Below, in pieces: positions 48,810 through 58,665 of a DNA stretch of 64,000 nt. Below the pieces are notes generated by a model. It did not search any database. It saw only the letters and a list, made by a program, of their open reading frames with translations, and was not told the DNA's origin. The stretch is from Rhizobium sp. Leaf262 (GTDB lineage: Bacteria; Pseudomonadota; Alphaproteobacteria; Rhizobiales; Rhizobiaceae). Where the stretch lies: the NCBI RefSeq assembly GCF_001422245.1, contig NZ_LMMM01000006.1, positions 62,001 through 126,000 on the forward strand, read 5' to 3'. Numbering within the stretch: position 1 is the first letter of the stretch; each line of letters starts with the position of its first letter. Both the position numbers and the translations under genes were made by a program.

Positions 48810-50045
48810 CTAAGATGTCATGACCGCAAGAACCTCACCGGCGGCACGCAGTCCACTGTCCCACGCACCATGAGCCGTGGAGAAGTCCTGAGGATGTGTC
48901 GCTTCGCCGGCGAAAAACAACCGGTCTTCCACTGGTTGCGCAAGTAAAATACGCGCTTGCGAGGCACCGGGAACTGCATGGCTGTAGGAGCCGTGTATCC
49001 AGTCCATCGCGCACCAGGTGGAGGCGATCAAAGGCTTCAAATGAGATCTGATGCGATTTCCGATGAGCGATGCAAGCTCGTCTGATGCGAATGCAAAAGC
49101 ATCCATGAGACCTGCGGTCTCCAGACGCGCAGCGCCTTCGCCCCCATAAAAGCCTTCAATCAGCTGTCGACCCATTGGCCTGATATAATAGCTGCCAGTT
49201 GACGAGTCGCGAGGGTTGCCCAGCAGATGGGTCTCCGGTTCCAGACCATGGTGACCCTCAAGCCTGATGAACAATTTGTCTGCAAGCCCAAGCGGCAATT
49301 GGGTCGCCGCCTGCAAATGGTCATCCACTTCTCGATCGAATGAGATCATGCCTCGCGCGAGCACATTGGTGGATGCCGTGACAATCACCGCGCTTGCCAA
49401 CAACGCGTTGCGATCTGTCTCGACACGCACACCGTCCCCAGTCAGCGCCACGCGTCGAACTGGCGTCGACAAATGCACGGCGGCATCCGTTGGGAGGCAG
49501 CTTGTAATCAGGCTCCCATATCCTTCCTTCACACGCCAGTTATCATCAGTGGCTGCGTCGTCATAAGCGAGAAAATCGTGGATCGAGAGTTGCTCCAAGG
49601 GCGCGCCGTTGAGATAAGCGCTGAGCGACTGGCAATATTGGTTCCATTCGCCGTCAGGATCGAGTGCATCCGAAGCCCGGTCCGTCTCAGGGGGATCGCG
49701 TCTGATCCGCTCATTGAACGCTTCCCACGCTGATCGCGCGGCAAATCGTTCAGCCTTGGAGAAGCCAAGATCGTGCCATTGGCTCTGCCAGGCGGATATC
49801 GTGCGGTCGATGGAAAATCCCGTCTCGCGACCGACTTGTGAAAGCGGATTGCGTTTGGCGGAGTGGAGCCAGCCGCAACCGAGATCCAGCGGCATTCCGC
49901 ACAGGCCGATCGTCCATGCGCGCCCGCCAATGCGATTGCTGGCTTCGAGAATAACGACAGAACGTCCGGCGCTCGTCAGTTTTCGAGCCGCTGCAATACC
50001 GGCCGCTCCCGCACCGATAACAGCAACGTCATAATCCAGCGCCAT
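48810..50045 (-). CDS. Flavin-containing amine oxidase
   Basis: The 411-residue flavoprotein has the dinucleotide motif VIGAGAAGIAAARKL with LEASNRIGGRAWT, the amine-oxidase second FAD segment, and the C-terminal FAD block LFFAGEATHPQDFSTAHGAWDSGLRAAGEVL. This is the flavin monoamine oxidase family, which oxidises amines to imines and then aldehydes with release of ammonia. GAGAAATAATC precedes the ATG. No signal peptide is evident, so it is cytoplasmic. It precedes the AraC regulator on the same strand. The aldehyde product fits the nearby molybdenum hydroxylases, though these are periplasmic. Confidence 0.89.
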   Translation of the reverse strand: MALDYDVAVIGAGAAGIAAARKLTSAGRSVVILEASNRIGGRAWTIGLCGMPLDLGCGWLHSAKRNPLSQVGRETGFSIDRTISAWQSQWHDLGFSKAERFAARSAWEAFNERIRRDPPETDRASDALDPDGEWNQYCQSLSAYLNGAPLEQLSIHDFLAYDDAATDDNWRVKEGYGSLITSCLPTDAAVHLSTPVRRVALTGDGVRVETDRNALLASAVIVTASTNVLARGMISFDREVDDHLQAATQLPLGLADKLFIRLEGHHGLEPETHLLGNPRDSSTGSYYIRPMGRQLIEGFYGGEGAARLETAGLMDAFAFASDELASLIGNRIRSHLKPLIASTWCAMDWIHGSYSHAVPGASQARILLAQPVEDRLFFAGEATHPQDFSTAHGAWDSGLRAAGEVLAVMTS

Positions 50046-50132
50046 GATTATTTCTCACGCTTATCCTTCATGTTAAACACCTTTACATGCAGCATCTAGC
50101 TCTTTCAACGCGCTCGAAAGCATTGGAGTGTC

Positions 50133-51680
50133 ATGGCGATGACTTTCTTTGAGACCATTATTGCATTGCTGGCGATTGCTATGTTGCTTCTTCAAGTCAC
50201 GCGGCGAATGCACTTGCCTTATCCCGGCATTCTCGCCGCTGCCGGTGTGGCTGTGGCTCTCCTGCCCGGAGCGCCCACGATCCCCATCGACCCGCCCACG
50301 GCACTGGCTCTCTTCATCGCGCCTGTCTTGATCGATTCAGCCTATGATTTTCCCGTGGGCGCGGCGCGCCGAATGCTGCTACCGCTAATCTTCTACGCGA
50401 TCTTCGCTGTTCTCATTACCACCTGCGTCGTAACGTTGGTCGGCGTTGAAATGGCCGGGCTTCCATTGGCGGTGGCATTCACGCTGGGTGCCATTGTCGC
50501 TCCGCCGGATGCAGCGGCAGCAACGGCGGTTCTTTCCAGCCTTCCAGTGTCTAGACGCGTCGACACGCTCCTGAAAGGCGAAAGCCTTTTCAATGATGCG
50601 ACGGCTCTCTTGCTCTTTGGCGCGGCGCTGACGATGCAAGCACAGGGAGGCATAAATGGCGCAGTCGCGGTTCAACTTGGTCTGGCGGTGCCGGGCGGAA
50701 TTGTCTTCGGCATCGTCTTCGGGTTTTTGGTATCCCGGCTCAGGCCACTGACGGAGAACACTGTGGGCGGCACTCTGTTACAGTTTGTTTATGCCTTCTC
50801 GACCTGGCTCATTGCCGAGCATCTACATCTGTCTGCCGTTCTGGCAACGGTGGCGAGCGCCATGACGATCGCCGCGCTTGAGAAGGTCGATAACTCGCCG
50901 CGCATGCGTGTTCATTCCTTCGCAGTCTGGACAACGGTCGTCTTTCTTTTGAATGTGGTCGCTTTTCTTTTGATGGGCCTGCAGGCTCGCCGCATCGTCC
51001 AGGCGATGCCATCCGAGCAACTGGAACGCGCCGTGTATTTTGCCGCAGTCGTTGTTGCCGCCGTTATCGTAACGCGTCTTGCTATCGCCTTCCTGCTGCA
51101 TGCTGCGTCTGCCTTCCCTAACCGGCAGGGGAAGCGTTCGGCACCGTTTACGGCGGGCGAAACCCTATTGGTCGGCTGGTCGGGCATGCGTGGACTGGTC
51201 ACGCTGGCGACTGCATTTGCGCTACCGGCAGATTTTCCCGAGCGTGATTTGCTGGTGCTCACAGCCTTCGCTGTGGTCCTCTCAACACTTGTCATTCAGG
51301 GAGCAACCTTGGCACCGATGATTTCCCTTCTCAAGCTTGGCAGGGAAAAGGAGGCCCGAGAGGAACTCGAAACTGCCCGAAGGTCGCTGGCGGAAGCGGC
51401 ATTCCGTCGCTTGGAGAATGAAAAGGGGCCAGAGGCAGAAGCCATTCGCGCTATTTATCTCGAGCACCGGAAAGCAACGCCAGATTTGCTAGAGGGTTCT
51501 CCGTTGTCGAGACGCCGAAAAATGATCAAAGCTGCGATCATCGCGCAACGAGAGCACCTTGCCGAGTTGCACAAGACGGACCAGATCGGCCCAACGCAAT
51601 ATCTTGAATTGCAAGAAGACCTTGACTGGAAACAGCTTTCTGTAGGCTCTGACGAAAGCAAACGCATCATGGAAGTATGA
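50133..51680 (+). CDS. Na+/H+ antiporter (CPA1/NhaP-type)
   Basis: The 515-residue transporter has about twelve hydrophobic segments and the CPA1 hallmarks: GAIVAPPDAAAATAVLSSL with the transport-site Asp (helix 5) and LLKGESLFNDATALLLFGAAL in helix 6. A cytoplasmic C-terminal tail of about 110 charged residues follows. GGAGTGTC precedes the ATG. It may export Na+ or K+ in exchange for protons. It is the only plus-strand gene between two minus-strand blocks and seems unlinked to the oxidation genes, though pH balance could matter for acid production. Confidence 0.9.
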   Translation: MAMTFFETIIALLAIAMLLLQVTRRMHLPYPGILAAAGVAVALLPGAPTIPIDPPTALALFIAPVLIDSAYDFPVGAARRMLLPLIFYAIFAVLITTCVVTLVGVEMAGLPLAVAFTLGAIVAPPDAAAATAVLSSLPVSRRVDTLLKGESLFNDATALLLFGAALTMQAQGGINGAVAVQLGLAVPGGIVFGIVFGFLVSRLRPLTENTVGGTLLQFVYAFSTWLIAEHLHLSAVLATVASAMTIAALEKVDNSPRMRVHSFAVWTTVVFLLNVVAFLLMGLQARRIVQAMPSEQLERAVYFAAVVVAAVIVTRLAIAFLLHAASAFPNRQGKRSAPFTAGETLLVGWSGMRGLVTLATAFALPADFPERDLLVLTAFAVVLSTLVIQGATLAPMISLLKLGREKEAREELETARRSLAEAAFRRLENEKGPEAEAIRAIYLEHRKATPDLLEGSPLSRRRKMIKAAIIAQREHLAELHKTDQIGPTQYLELQEDLDWKQLSVGSDESKRIMEV

Positions 51681-51693
51681 TACGTTTGCTGCG

Positions 51694-52833
51694 TTATGTC
51701 GTCCTGAGAGGCCCGTACGTGTTCTTGTAGCTCAAAGGTCCGAGTAGCGGCATGAGAAGATTTCGGACAGGTGCTGGCAACCGAGATACTTTTGCGGCAC
51801 GGTCTGTCATGGCTTGCACGTGCCGCACTCGATCGCGTCTTTGACGCGTAAACTGTTCTCCCAGGCTTTGCGGATCGGCATTGCCTGATATGAGATCCGC
51901 AAGCACGATACTGTCTTCCAGTGCCAAGGCCGCACCCTGCGCCCAAACGGGAGCAGTCGCATGCGCGGCATCGCCGATGAGGATCGCCCGGTTGCAACTC
52001 CAATCCGAAAGGCGGATTTCGTGCAAAGGTGATGTGAACAGTCGATCCGGCGTCGACAGTGCTTCTTCGACGGCCCGCCGCGGTTCGCTAGTGAAGCCGG
52101 CCATATGCTGCAGCAAAATCCTGGGATCTTGGGCAGAACTCTTATCATTTGTGACAGTCGCCCAGCCATAAACTTCATCAGGCCCGAGCGGGATGAGCAA
52201 CACGATCGCGTGCTGTCCCATCCACACGGTCCAGCAATCTACGCCAGGGTTAGGGCCGATGAACCGCCAGCTCCTTTGTGCCAGTTGCGAGAATGAGGCT
52301 GAACCCCCTTGAAAACATAACTTGCGAACAATGGAGTGAACGCCATCTGCTCCTACAAGGTAGCTGGCTTGGAGCCTTTGACCGTCCGATGTTGTGACTG
52401 TCGCGGCATTGCCGGAGGCAGTCGCCGATGTAACGGCGCTTTGATAACGGGTCAGATATGCCGGAACGTCTTTCATCAACAGCGCGGCTAGGTCCGACCG
52501 TCGCATGCAGCGTGGGGCATTATCAGATCCCCAGAAGTCGACTTCGTCTACTTTGAAGAGCAGGCGTGCGCCGGAAGATCGATACTCGCGACGCGTAATG
52601 GGATTTCCAACCTGCTTCAGGTCATTCCCGAGACCAAGCCTGTTGAGCGCAGCGATAGCGTTGCCGGGAAGATTAATGGCTAGTCCGGAGTCGACCAGAT
52701 CCATACGGCGTTCAAGCGCTACGACTTTGATATCGCGCCGATACAGTTCACGGGTCAGTGCGAGCCCGGCAATGCCAGCACCGACGACGATTACGTCAAA
52801 CGGATCCGGCGCGTCATTTTCATTTTTCATCAT
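51694..52833 (-). CDS. FAD-dependent aromatic-type monooxygenase
   Basis: The 379-residue class A flavoprotein monooxygenase has the GxGxxG motif VIVVGAGIAGLALTREL, the DG motif LVGADGVHSIVRKL and the GD motif LIGDAAHATAPVWAQGAALALEDS. The layout is that of salicylate, 3- or 6-hydroxynicotinate and related ring hydroxylases, which use NAD(P)H and oxygen. It is the last gene of the same-strand run that starts with PaoABC-like set 2, after the ThDP enzyme with a gap of 64 bases. It could hydroxylate the aromatic acid made upstream. Confidence 0.88.
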   Translation of the reverse strand: MMKNENDAPDPFDVIVVGAGIAGLALTRELYRRDIKVVALERRMDLVDSGLAINLPGNAIAALNRLGLGNDLKQVGNPITRREYRSSGARLLFKVDEVDFWGSDNAPRCMRRSDLAALLMKDVPAYLTRYQSAVTSATASGNAATVTTSDGQRLQASYLVGADGVHSIVRKLCFQGGSASFSQLAQRSWRFIGPNPGVDCWTVWMGQHAIVLLIPLGPDEVYGWATVTNDKSSAQDPRILLQHMAGFTSEPRRAVEEALSTPDRLFTSPLHEIRLSDWSCNRAILIGDAAHATAPVWAQGAALALEDSIVLADLISGNADPQSLGEQFTRQRRDRVRHVQAMTDRAAKVSRLPAPVRNLLMPLLGPLSYKNTYGPLRTT

Positions 52834-52897
52834 GGTATCGATCTTTTTATCGTCAGTCCGGTTCGAACACTGGTTGAAGGTTGGTAATGAGGTTCGA

Positions 52898-54553
52898 TCA
52901 AGATGTCGAAATCACGATTTCAATCAGGTTCGGTCGACCCGATGACACGCCCTCTTGGATTGCTGAGTGAATTTCATCTGCTGGATACACCCGGCGGGCA
53001 GTGATGCCGAAAGCCGTCGCAAGCGCTTGAAAGTCTATGTATGGCTTATCAAGCTCCATGCCTGCAATCGTGGAATTTCCTCCTGTCTCATAGCCTTGAG
53101 CGACAGAGTATCGTTTGAGAATATTGTATTCCGCGTTGTTCATAATGACGAATGTGACGGGCACGCCCAGTCTGGCTGCAGTCCACAGAGCCTGTGGCGC
53201 ATAGAGAGCCGAACCGTCTCCCAGGAGGGCAACGACAGGCGAGCCGGGCGATCCCAGAGCCGCTCCCACGGCGGCTGGAAGACCCCATCCGAGAATGGCA
53301 CTTCGCATGAACAAGTATCGGCGCACATCGATTTTTTCGAGAAACGATCTCACGTGCAGCATGGTCGCTGGCGCTTCATCGACGACGATCACGTCTGTGT
53401 TCAGCGCGTTTAATACCTCGCCAGCGGCCACGAAGGGAGTGATCGGTGTTCGTTGCTTTTGCTCTTCAAGCTGTGCCTCCAGACAAGACAATCGCACTTC
53501 TCTCTCGGCCGAAGCAAGCGATCGGTGGGCTGCACGGGCTTGCTCATGATGGCCGCTTGCATCGACAAGCAGAAGACCGAGAGCGTGCAGCGATGTTTTC
53601 AGGTTACCGACACATGCAAGTTCCGTCGGGTACGTGCGACCCGCCTCGTTTCCATCATGGGTGATCTGATAGAGACGGCAGCCCTGCGGCAGGGCCGGAC
53701 CATCGCTGTAGAGATAGGATATGAACGGATTGTCGCCGATAACAAAAACGGCGTCCAGGTCGGAGAGCACGGAGCGCATTTCCAAAGCCGTCGTTGGAAG
53801 GTTGCCTTTCCATAGGGGGTGTGAGGCAGGAAATGACATTCCACCTGGCCATGACGGGCCATAGACTCGCGCGCCAAGAAGATCGACGACGTTGACAAGT
53901 TCCGCGATCGCGTCACCGGCATTCACTTCGTCTGTCGCAATAATCCCCAGGCGTTCCGGCTGTATCTCCATCAAAGCAAGAGCCAGATCTTTCAAGCCAC
54001 CGGCAGCCGCGGTTCGGTTTACGGTGGAAGGCTTTTCTACGAGATCAGTCGTCTCTCCCGTCAGCACGTCAATAGGTAGAGACAGAAATACGGGGCCAAG
54101 AGGCGGCGTTATTGTCGCTTCCAGCCCTCGCCGGAGAAGAGGCGCAATTTGATGCGGATGGAGCACTTCCCGTGCCCATTTCACGACGGGAGCCGCCATC
54201 CCGACCGCGTTGCCATAGAGAAGGGGATCGCTGAAGCTGTGTCTGGTATCCTGCTGGCCAACCGTGACGACCATAGGCGTCTTGGCGATTTGAGAATGAA
54301 GAAGAGCGCCCATGGCATGCCCGAGGCCACCCGCCGTATGAAGATTGACGAATGCTGCACTACCACTCGATTTGGCGTATCCGTCCGCCATGGCAACGAC
54401 CGCCGTTTCTTGAAGCCCAAGAACATATGTCATCTCGGGAAACTGCCGAAGGGCATGCATGATGGGCATTTCTGTCGTTCCAGGGTTACCAAATATATAT
54501 TTGACGCCTGAGTCTGAAAGCACCTGCAGAAGGCGCTCTGCACCTGTAGTCAT
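52898..54553 (-). CDS. ThDP-dependent decarboxylase, benzoylformate decarboxylase-like
   Basis: The 551-residue enzyme has the ThDP glutamate in GLQETAVVAMADGYA, the ThDP motif GDGSALYAPQALWTAARLGVPVTFVIMNN, and regions closely resembling Pseudomonas benzoylformate decarboxylase (GNPGTTEMP, NLHTAGGLGHAMGAL). From memory of that enzyme, its Ser26 corresponds to Thr here, His70 is kept, and the region of His281 reads NPFISYLYSDGPA with no His. GGAGTGAAT precedes the ATG at 54553; the upstream start at 54634 is rejected. It follows the set 2 hydroxylase genes by 197 bases. It probably decarboxylates an arylglyoxylate-like 2-oxoacid to an aldehyde. Confidence 0.88.
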   Translation of the reverse strand: MTTGAERLLQVLSDSGVKYIFGNPGTTEMPIMHALRQFPEMTYVLGLQETAVVAMADGYAKSSGSAAFVNLHTAGGLGHAMGALLHSQIAKTPMVVTVGQQDTRHSFSDPLLYGNAVGMAAPVVKWAREVLHPHQIAPLLRRGLEATITPPLGPVFLSLPIDVLTGETTDLVEKPSTVNRTAAAGGLKDLALALMEIQPERLGIIATDEVNAGDAIAELVNVVDLLGARVYGPSWPGGMSFPASHPLWKGNLPTTALEMRSVLSDLDAVFVIGDNPFISYLYSDGPALPQGCRLYQITHDGNEAGRTYPTELACVGNLKTSLHALGLLLVDASGHHEQARAAHRSLASAEREVRLSCLEAQLEEQKQRTPITPFVAAGEVLNALNTDVIVVDEAPATMLHVRSFLEKIDVRRYLFMRSAILGWGLPAAVGAALGSPGSPVVALLGDGSALYAPQALWTAARLGVPVTFVIMNNAEYNILKRYSVAQGYETGGNSTIAGMELDKPYIDFQALATAFGITARRVYPADEIHSAIQEGVSSGRPNLIEIVISTS

Positions 54554-54750
54554 ATTCACTCCTGGATAGTCTTGCTTCAGCAGCATGGCGTCGGCCTGTG
54601 GGCTGGCGTCCATGCTCTGACCTGTTGTCACCAAATTTTCTTGGCGATAGATTTTCGGGTATTGGGCGCATCCAATGAAAGAGCATCGTGCGCCCTGGAG
54701 GGTTTTTGATCAGTTATCCCATATGGCAGGCCATGCTTTCACAGACGCCG

Positions 54751-56928
54751 CTATGCAAGGACGTCTTCCACTCTGATCGGTAATGTGCGGAGCCGACGTC
54801 CTGTTGCATGCCAGACCGCATTGGCAATCGCCGCAGCCACGCCTGTCATGACGACCTCGCCGAGACCTTTGATACCAGTGCTGTTGATAAGGGGATCTGG
54901 GCGGTCAATGAACTCGACTTCCGTGCGACCGATGTCAGCGTTCACGGGAACGATGTATTCGGCGATATCGGTGTTCAGGAAACCGCCATAACGCGGATCA
55001 ACTTCAGTTGCTTCCCGTAACGCCGCTCCGATGCCCCAGACAACGCCCCCTTTGACCTGGCTCTCGGCCGTACGCGGGCTTATCACGCGACCGCAATCAG
55101 CCACGCTTACGACACGCGCAACGCGGATCCGCCGCGTTGTCGGCTCGACGCGAACTTCAACGAAATGGGCGATGTAACTATAGCTTATGAACTCACCATA
55201 GATCGGCCCCCATGGTGCAGGACGTCCGGAGTGAAGCGCTTCGGCGAGTTGTGCGGGCTGCCCCGGTGCGCGCCTTTCGATGCGGACTTCATAGCTGTCC
55301 AAGCCCTGTTTTGCGATGGCCGATTGCGGATTGGGTCCGAGTTCCACAAGAAGCTTTTCGGCTGCTTGCTCAGCCGCTGGAACTGCCGTCGCCGTTCCCC
55401 ACGAACCTGCGGTCAGATGCTGGGGCGCGCCACGCGTGTCGCCAATGACGGCATCCACCTTGGCAGGATCGATGCCAAGTTTCCGGGCAACTGCATTTGC
55501 CAAGGCGGTTCGAATGCCCTGGCCCATCTCGTGCACACCGACCGAGACCGTGACATCACCATCCCGCGACATTTTCAGTGTTGCCACCGCAGCCGCGGTG
55601 GCGGCCTTATAACACCCGCACCCCACACCCATGCCGATCAGATCACCGTTTTCCGCTATCATGGAGCCTGGCTTCGGGTTGCGCGATGACCATCCGAACC
55701 GTTGCGCTCCACGCGTAAGGCATTCGTTGAGGAAACGTGAGGAGAGAGGCAGGCCGGAAACCGGATCTTTGTCCGTATCCAGCGATAGCCTGTATTCCAC
55801 CGGATCACGTTCGAACCGCGCCGCCATCTCATCGACGGCTGTGTCGAGAGCAAAGGATGCGAAGTGCTCATATGGTGCCCGCATATATCCCGGCGTTTGC
55901 ACATCCGTCTGCACGATCCTCTGGAAGCCCTTGAAATTCGGTATCCCGTAGAGCCGTGCCGCTGCGCTCGTATAGTCCAACGGGAAAAGGTCATGCCGTG
56001 AGCTTTGGGCATCGACATCGTAGAGAGCCGAGGTAATGCGGCCATCCTTATCCGCACCGAGCCGAACTCTGTGACGTGATTCAGGACGGAAGCTCGCATT
56101 GGTAAAAAGCTGGTCACGGGGAACCACCATTTTGACCGATGCGCCGAGCTCCCGTGCGGCCCATGCCACAAGGGTCGTCTGCATCTGCATGGAGTTCTTC
56201 TGTCCAAATCCTCCGCCGGCATGTGGAGAAATGACCGTTACGTTCTCCGGAGGAATCCCGAGGCTTTGCGCTACGCCGAATTTTATCGCGCCAGCATTTT
56301 GCGTGCCTTCATGAATGATGAGCTTGTCATCTTCCCAGGTCGCAACAGTTGCAACCAGCTCTATGGGATTTTGATGTTGAGGGGGGCTGTAGAAGCTCGC
56401 ATCGACAACTTCAACAGCGCTTGCCAGGGCGGTCACGGCATCTCCGGCGACAGTATCGGCAAAGAGCTGTTGCGGCAGTGGAGACTCTGCCTGCGCAATG
56501 GTGTTTGTTCCACTGCTTGAGATCGACGAGGCGAAAGGCTCCTTCTCGTACACGACGCGGATCAGAGTGCGTGCATGCAGAGCAACCTCCAGCGTTTCGG
56601 CTACCACCATGGCGATCGGCTGGCCACGATGCGCGATCACTTCGCTCGCCAAGGGATTGAGGCTCTGGAAGGCATAGCCACCACCCAGGAGAAAACCAGC
56701 GGGCTTCAGGTCCTGAACATCCTTGTGCGTGACCACCATCTTTACACGTGCCAGAGCACGGGCCGCTGAAACGTCGATCTCGGAGATCTTACCCTTTGCA
56801 ACAGTTGCAACTGCGAAGACGGCATGCAACTGCCCCTCGCTTCGCATGTCGGCAGCGTAGATCGGAGCGCCCATGACTTTGGCATGTGCATCGACGCGAA
56901 CGATATTGGGAAACTGCGTGTCTGCCAT
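54751..56928 (-). CDS. Molybdenum hydroxylase, Mo-cofactor subunit (PaoC-like, set 2)
   Basis: The 725-residue molybdopterin subunit has HAGGGFGQKNSMQMQTTLVAW, the HQNPIELVATVATWEDD block, VQTPGYMRAPYEHFASFALDTAVDEMA, TAGSWGTATAVPAA, and the catalytic Glu in IKGLGEVVMTGVAAA. It is divergent from set 1 in many positions, so it is not a recent copy and probably has other substrates. It starts 3 bases after the FAD gene. It precedes the ThDP enzyme on the same strand, which suggests that the aldehyde made there is oxidised by this subunit. Confidence 0.92.
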   Translation of the reverse strand: MADTQFPNIVRVDAHAKVMGAPIYAADMRSEGQLHAVFAVATVAKGKISEIDVSAARALARVKMVVTHKDVQDLKPAGFLLGGGYAFQSLNPLASEVIAHRGQPIAMVVAETLEVALHARTLIRVVYEKEPFASSISSSGTNTIAQAESPLPQQLFADTVAGDAVTALASAVEVVDASFYSPPQHQNPIELVATVATWEDDKLIIHEGTQNAGAIKFGVAQSLGIPPENVTVISPHAGGGFGQKNSMQMQTTLVAWAARELGASVKMVVPRDQLFTNASFRPESRHRVRLGADKDGRITSALYDVDAQSSRHDLFPLDYTSAAARLYGIPNFKGFQRIVQTDVQTPGYMRAPYEHFASFALDTAVDEMAARFERDPVEYRLSLDTDKDPVSGLPLSSRFLNECLTRGAQRFGWSSRNPKPGSMIAENGDLIGMGVGCGCYKAATAAAVATLKMSRDGDVTVSVGVHEMGQGIRTALANAVARKLGIDPAKVDAVIGDTRGAPQHLTAGSWGTATAVPAAEQAAEKLLVELGPNPQSAIAKQGLDSYEVRIERRAPGQPAQLAEALHSGRPAPWGPIYGEFISYSYIAHFVEVRVEPTTRRIRVARVVSVADCGRVISPRTAESQVKGGVVWGIGAALREATEVDPRYGGFLNTDIAEYIVPVNADIGRTEVEFIDRPDPLINSTGIKGLGEVVMTGVAAAIANAVWHATGRRLRTLPIRVEDVLA

Positions 56929-56931
56929 GTT

Positions 56932-57915
56932 TCAGATCCTCGTTTTTGCAATCATGAGGGCATCGGCAACGACCCGTGCCCCAAGCTCGGTCTTGAAGGC
57001 GTTGTGGCGGGTGGTTGAGGCGCCGACGAATGCTGCACGACCGGCTGCATGTGCTGTATCGTCATTCAAGGGACGACCGATGAGTGCTTGTTCTGCGGCT
57101 GCCGATCGCCATGGTCGGGTAGCCACGCCTCCCAGCGCGATGCGCACATCCCGAACAATCTCTTCCTCCATTTCTATGCCTACCGCTGCCGAAACGAGGG
57201 CGAAGGCATAGGACTCGCGATCACGGATTTTGACGTAAGTGGAGGAGCGGGCGGCTTTCGTCAGCGGTACATGTATCGCTTTGATGAACTCGTCCGGGCG
57301 CAGATGGGTCTCCATATGGGGAGTTTCGCCAGGCTCCCGGTGAAGATCGACAAGATCCAGCTCCCTTACGCCAGAGGGACCTGTAATTTCGACCCTCGCG
57401 TCGAAAGCGGCCAGTGCCGTTGCGAAGTCACCGGGATAAACGGCTATACATGCAATCGATCCGCCGAAAAGCGCGTGGTTTCTATTCAGACCCTCAAGCG
57501 CCGCGCAACCAGATGCCGGCTGGCGCTTGTTGCACGCATAAGGTTCACCATGGCGAAAGTAGCTACAGCGGGTTCTTTGGAGCAGATTGCCGCCGAGGGT
57601 TGCCATATTCCGCAGCTGCTGCGAGGCTGCCAACATGAGTGCTTCTCGCAGGGCAGGGGACCGCAGACGAAGCGTCTCGTTCTCGGCGGCCTGGCTCATA
57701 CGGAGCAGTGAATCCAGTATCAGCGTGTCGTTTTCGACGCGGATCGGCTGGGGGGCAAGTCCGCTGATATCGACAACCTTCGCAGGATTTTCGACATCCA
57801 ATTTCATCAAATCGTAGAGGGTGGTGCCGCCTGCGAGGATGCGTGTTCCCCCATCGCGAAGCGCCTTATTGACATCATCAGCACCGCTGGCCCGAAAATA
57901 GGAGAAAGGATGCAT
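56932..57915 (-). CDS. Molybdenum hydroxylase, FAD-binding subunit (PaoB-like, set 2)
   Basis: The 327-residue FAD subunit has [36 protein letters not shown] and the C-terminal flavoprotein domain (IALGGVATRPWRSAAAEQALIG). The insertion RTRCSYFRHGEPYACNKRQPASGC carries the extra Cys set for a 4Fe-4S cluster as in PaoB. GGAGAGCTGAAC precedes the ATG, which lies 2 bases after the 2Fe-2S gene. It is the middle gene of the set. Confidence 0.92.
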   Translation of the reverse strand: MHPFSYFRASGADDVNKALRDGGTRILAGGTTLYDLMKLDVENPAKVVDISGLAPQPIRVENDTLILDSLLRMSQAAENETLRLRSPALREALMLAASQQLRNMATLGGNLLQRTRCSYFRHGEPYACNKRQPASGCAALEGLNRNHALFGGSIACIAVYPGDFATALAAFDARVEITGPSGVRELDLVDLHREPGETPHMETHLRPDEFIKAIHVPLTKAARSSTYVKIRDRESYAFALVSAAVGIEMEEEIVRDVRIALGGVATRPWRSAAAEQALIGRPLNDDTAHAAGRAAFVGASTTRHNAFKTELGARVVADALMIAKTRI

Positions 57916-57917
57916 GT

Positions 57918-58547
57918 TCAGCTCTCCATCTTCGTGCGGGCATCTTCGATTGCGCTGACGATGTTTTCATACGCACCGCATCGACAGAGATTGCCGCTCA
58001 TGAATTCCTTGATTTCCGCGCGAGATCCGGCATGGCCCTCCCGCACACATGCTATCGCAGCCATGATCTGACCCGGTGTACAATAGCCGCACTGCATGGC
58101 GTCATGATCGATGAAAGCCTGCTGCATCGCATGCAATTGGCCTTCGCGTGCGATGCTTTCGATTGTCTCAACCAAGCGTTTCTCGCATTGCACGACTGGT
58201 GTGAGGCAAGATGCGACGCGTGCGCCATCGACGTGAACCGTACAGGCCCCGCATTGGCCATGGTCGCAGCCTTTCTTTGTGCCAAAGAGACCTCTTGTTT
58301 CGCGCAGAAAATCCAGCAACGAGGTCCGGGGATCGAGTGTTTCGGCCACCTCCTGACCGTTGACCCTCATTGAAACCGGCACCCGATCAAGATAATCGAT
58401 TGTTCCAGTGGTCGGTTGTTGCGCCGCCGCTGTAGAAATCGATCCCCATGTGAATTCGGAAACGCCGAAGCCAACCGCCCCGATCACAACTTCCCTGCGG
58501 GTGAAACCAAACTCCTGATTTCCGTCTGCTTCTATATTCTGTGGCAC
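57918..58547 (-). CDS. Molybdenum hydroxylase, 2Fe-2S subunit with Tat signal (PaoA-like, set 2)
   Basis: The 209-residue subunit starts at GTG 58547, preceded by AGGAGAAGCAATC. A twin-arginine signal ([12 protein letters not shown], about residues 15-26) is followed by both iron-sulfur domains: [14 protein letters not shown] with SCLTPV, and [11 protein letters not shown] with [12 protein letters not shown]. It carries the export signal for the complex. Its gene starts a same-strand run that continues through the FAD and Mo subunits to the ThDP enzyme and flavin monooxygenase. Confidence 0.93.
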   Translation of the reverse strand: MPQNIEADGNQEFGFTRREVVIGAVGFGVSEFTWGSISTAAAQQPTTGTIDYLDRVPVSMRVNGQEVAETLDPRTSLLDFLRETRGLFGTKKGCDHGQCGACTVHVDGARVASCLTPVVQCEKRLVETIESIAREGQLHAMQQAFIDHDAMQCGYCTPGQIMAAIACVREGHAGSRAEIKEFMSGNLCRCGAYENIVSAIEDARTKMES

Positions 58548-58665
58548 GATTGCTTCTCCTGATGTGTCTTGACGAACTCAGCGAATAATTGCTTGCGATC
58601 GTCGTATCTTCAGATCCGACCCGGAACTACGAGTGGGCATCTGGTGACGATCTCCTCAGGTGACG

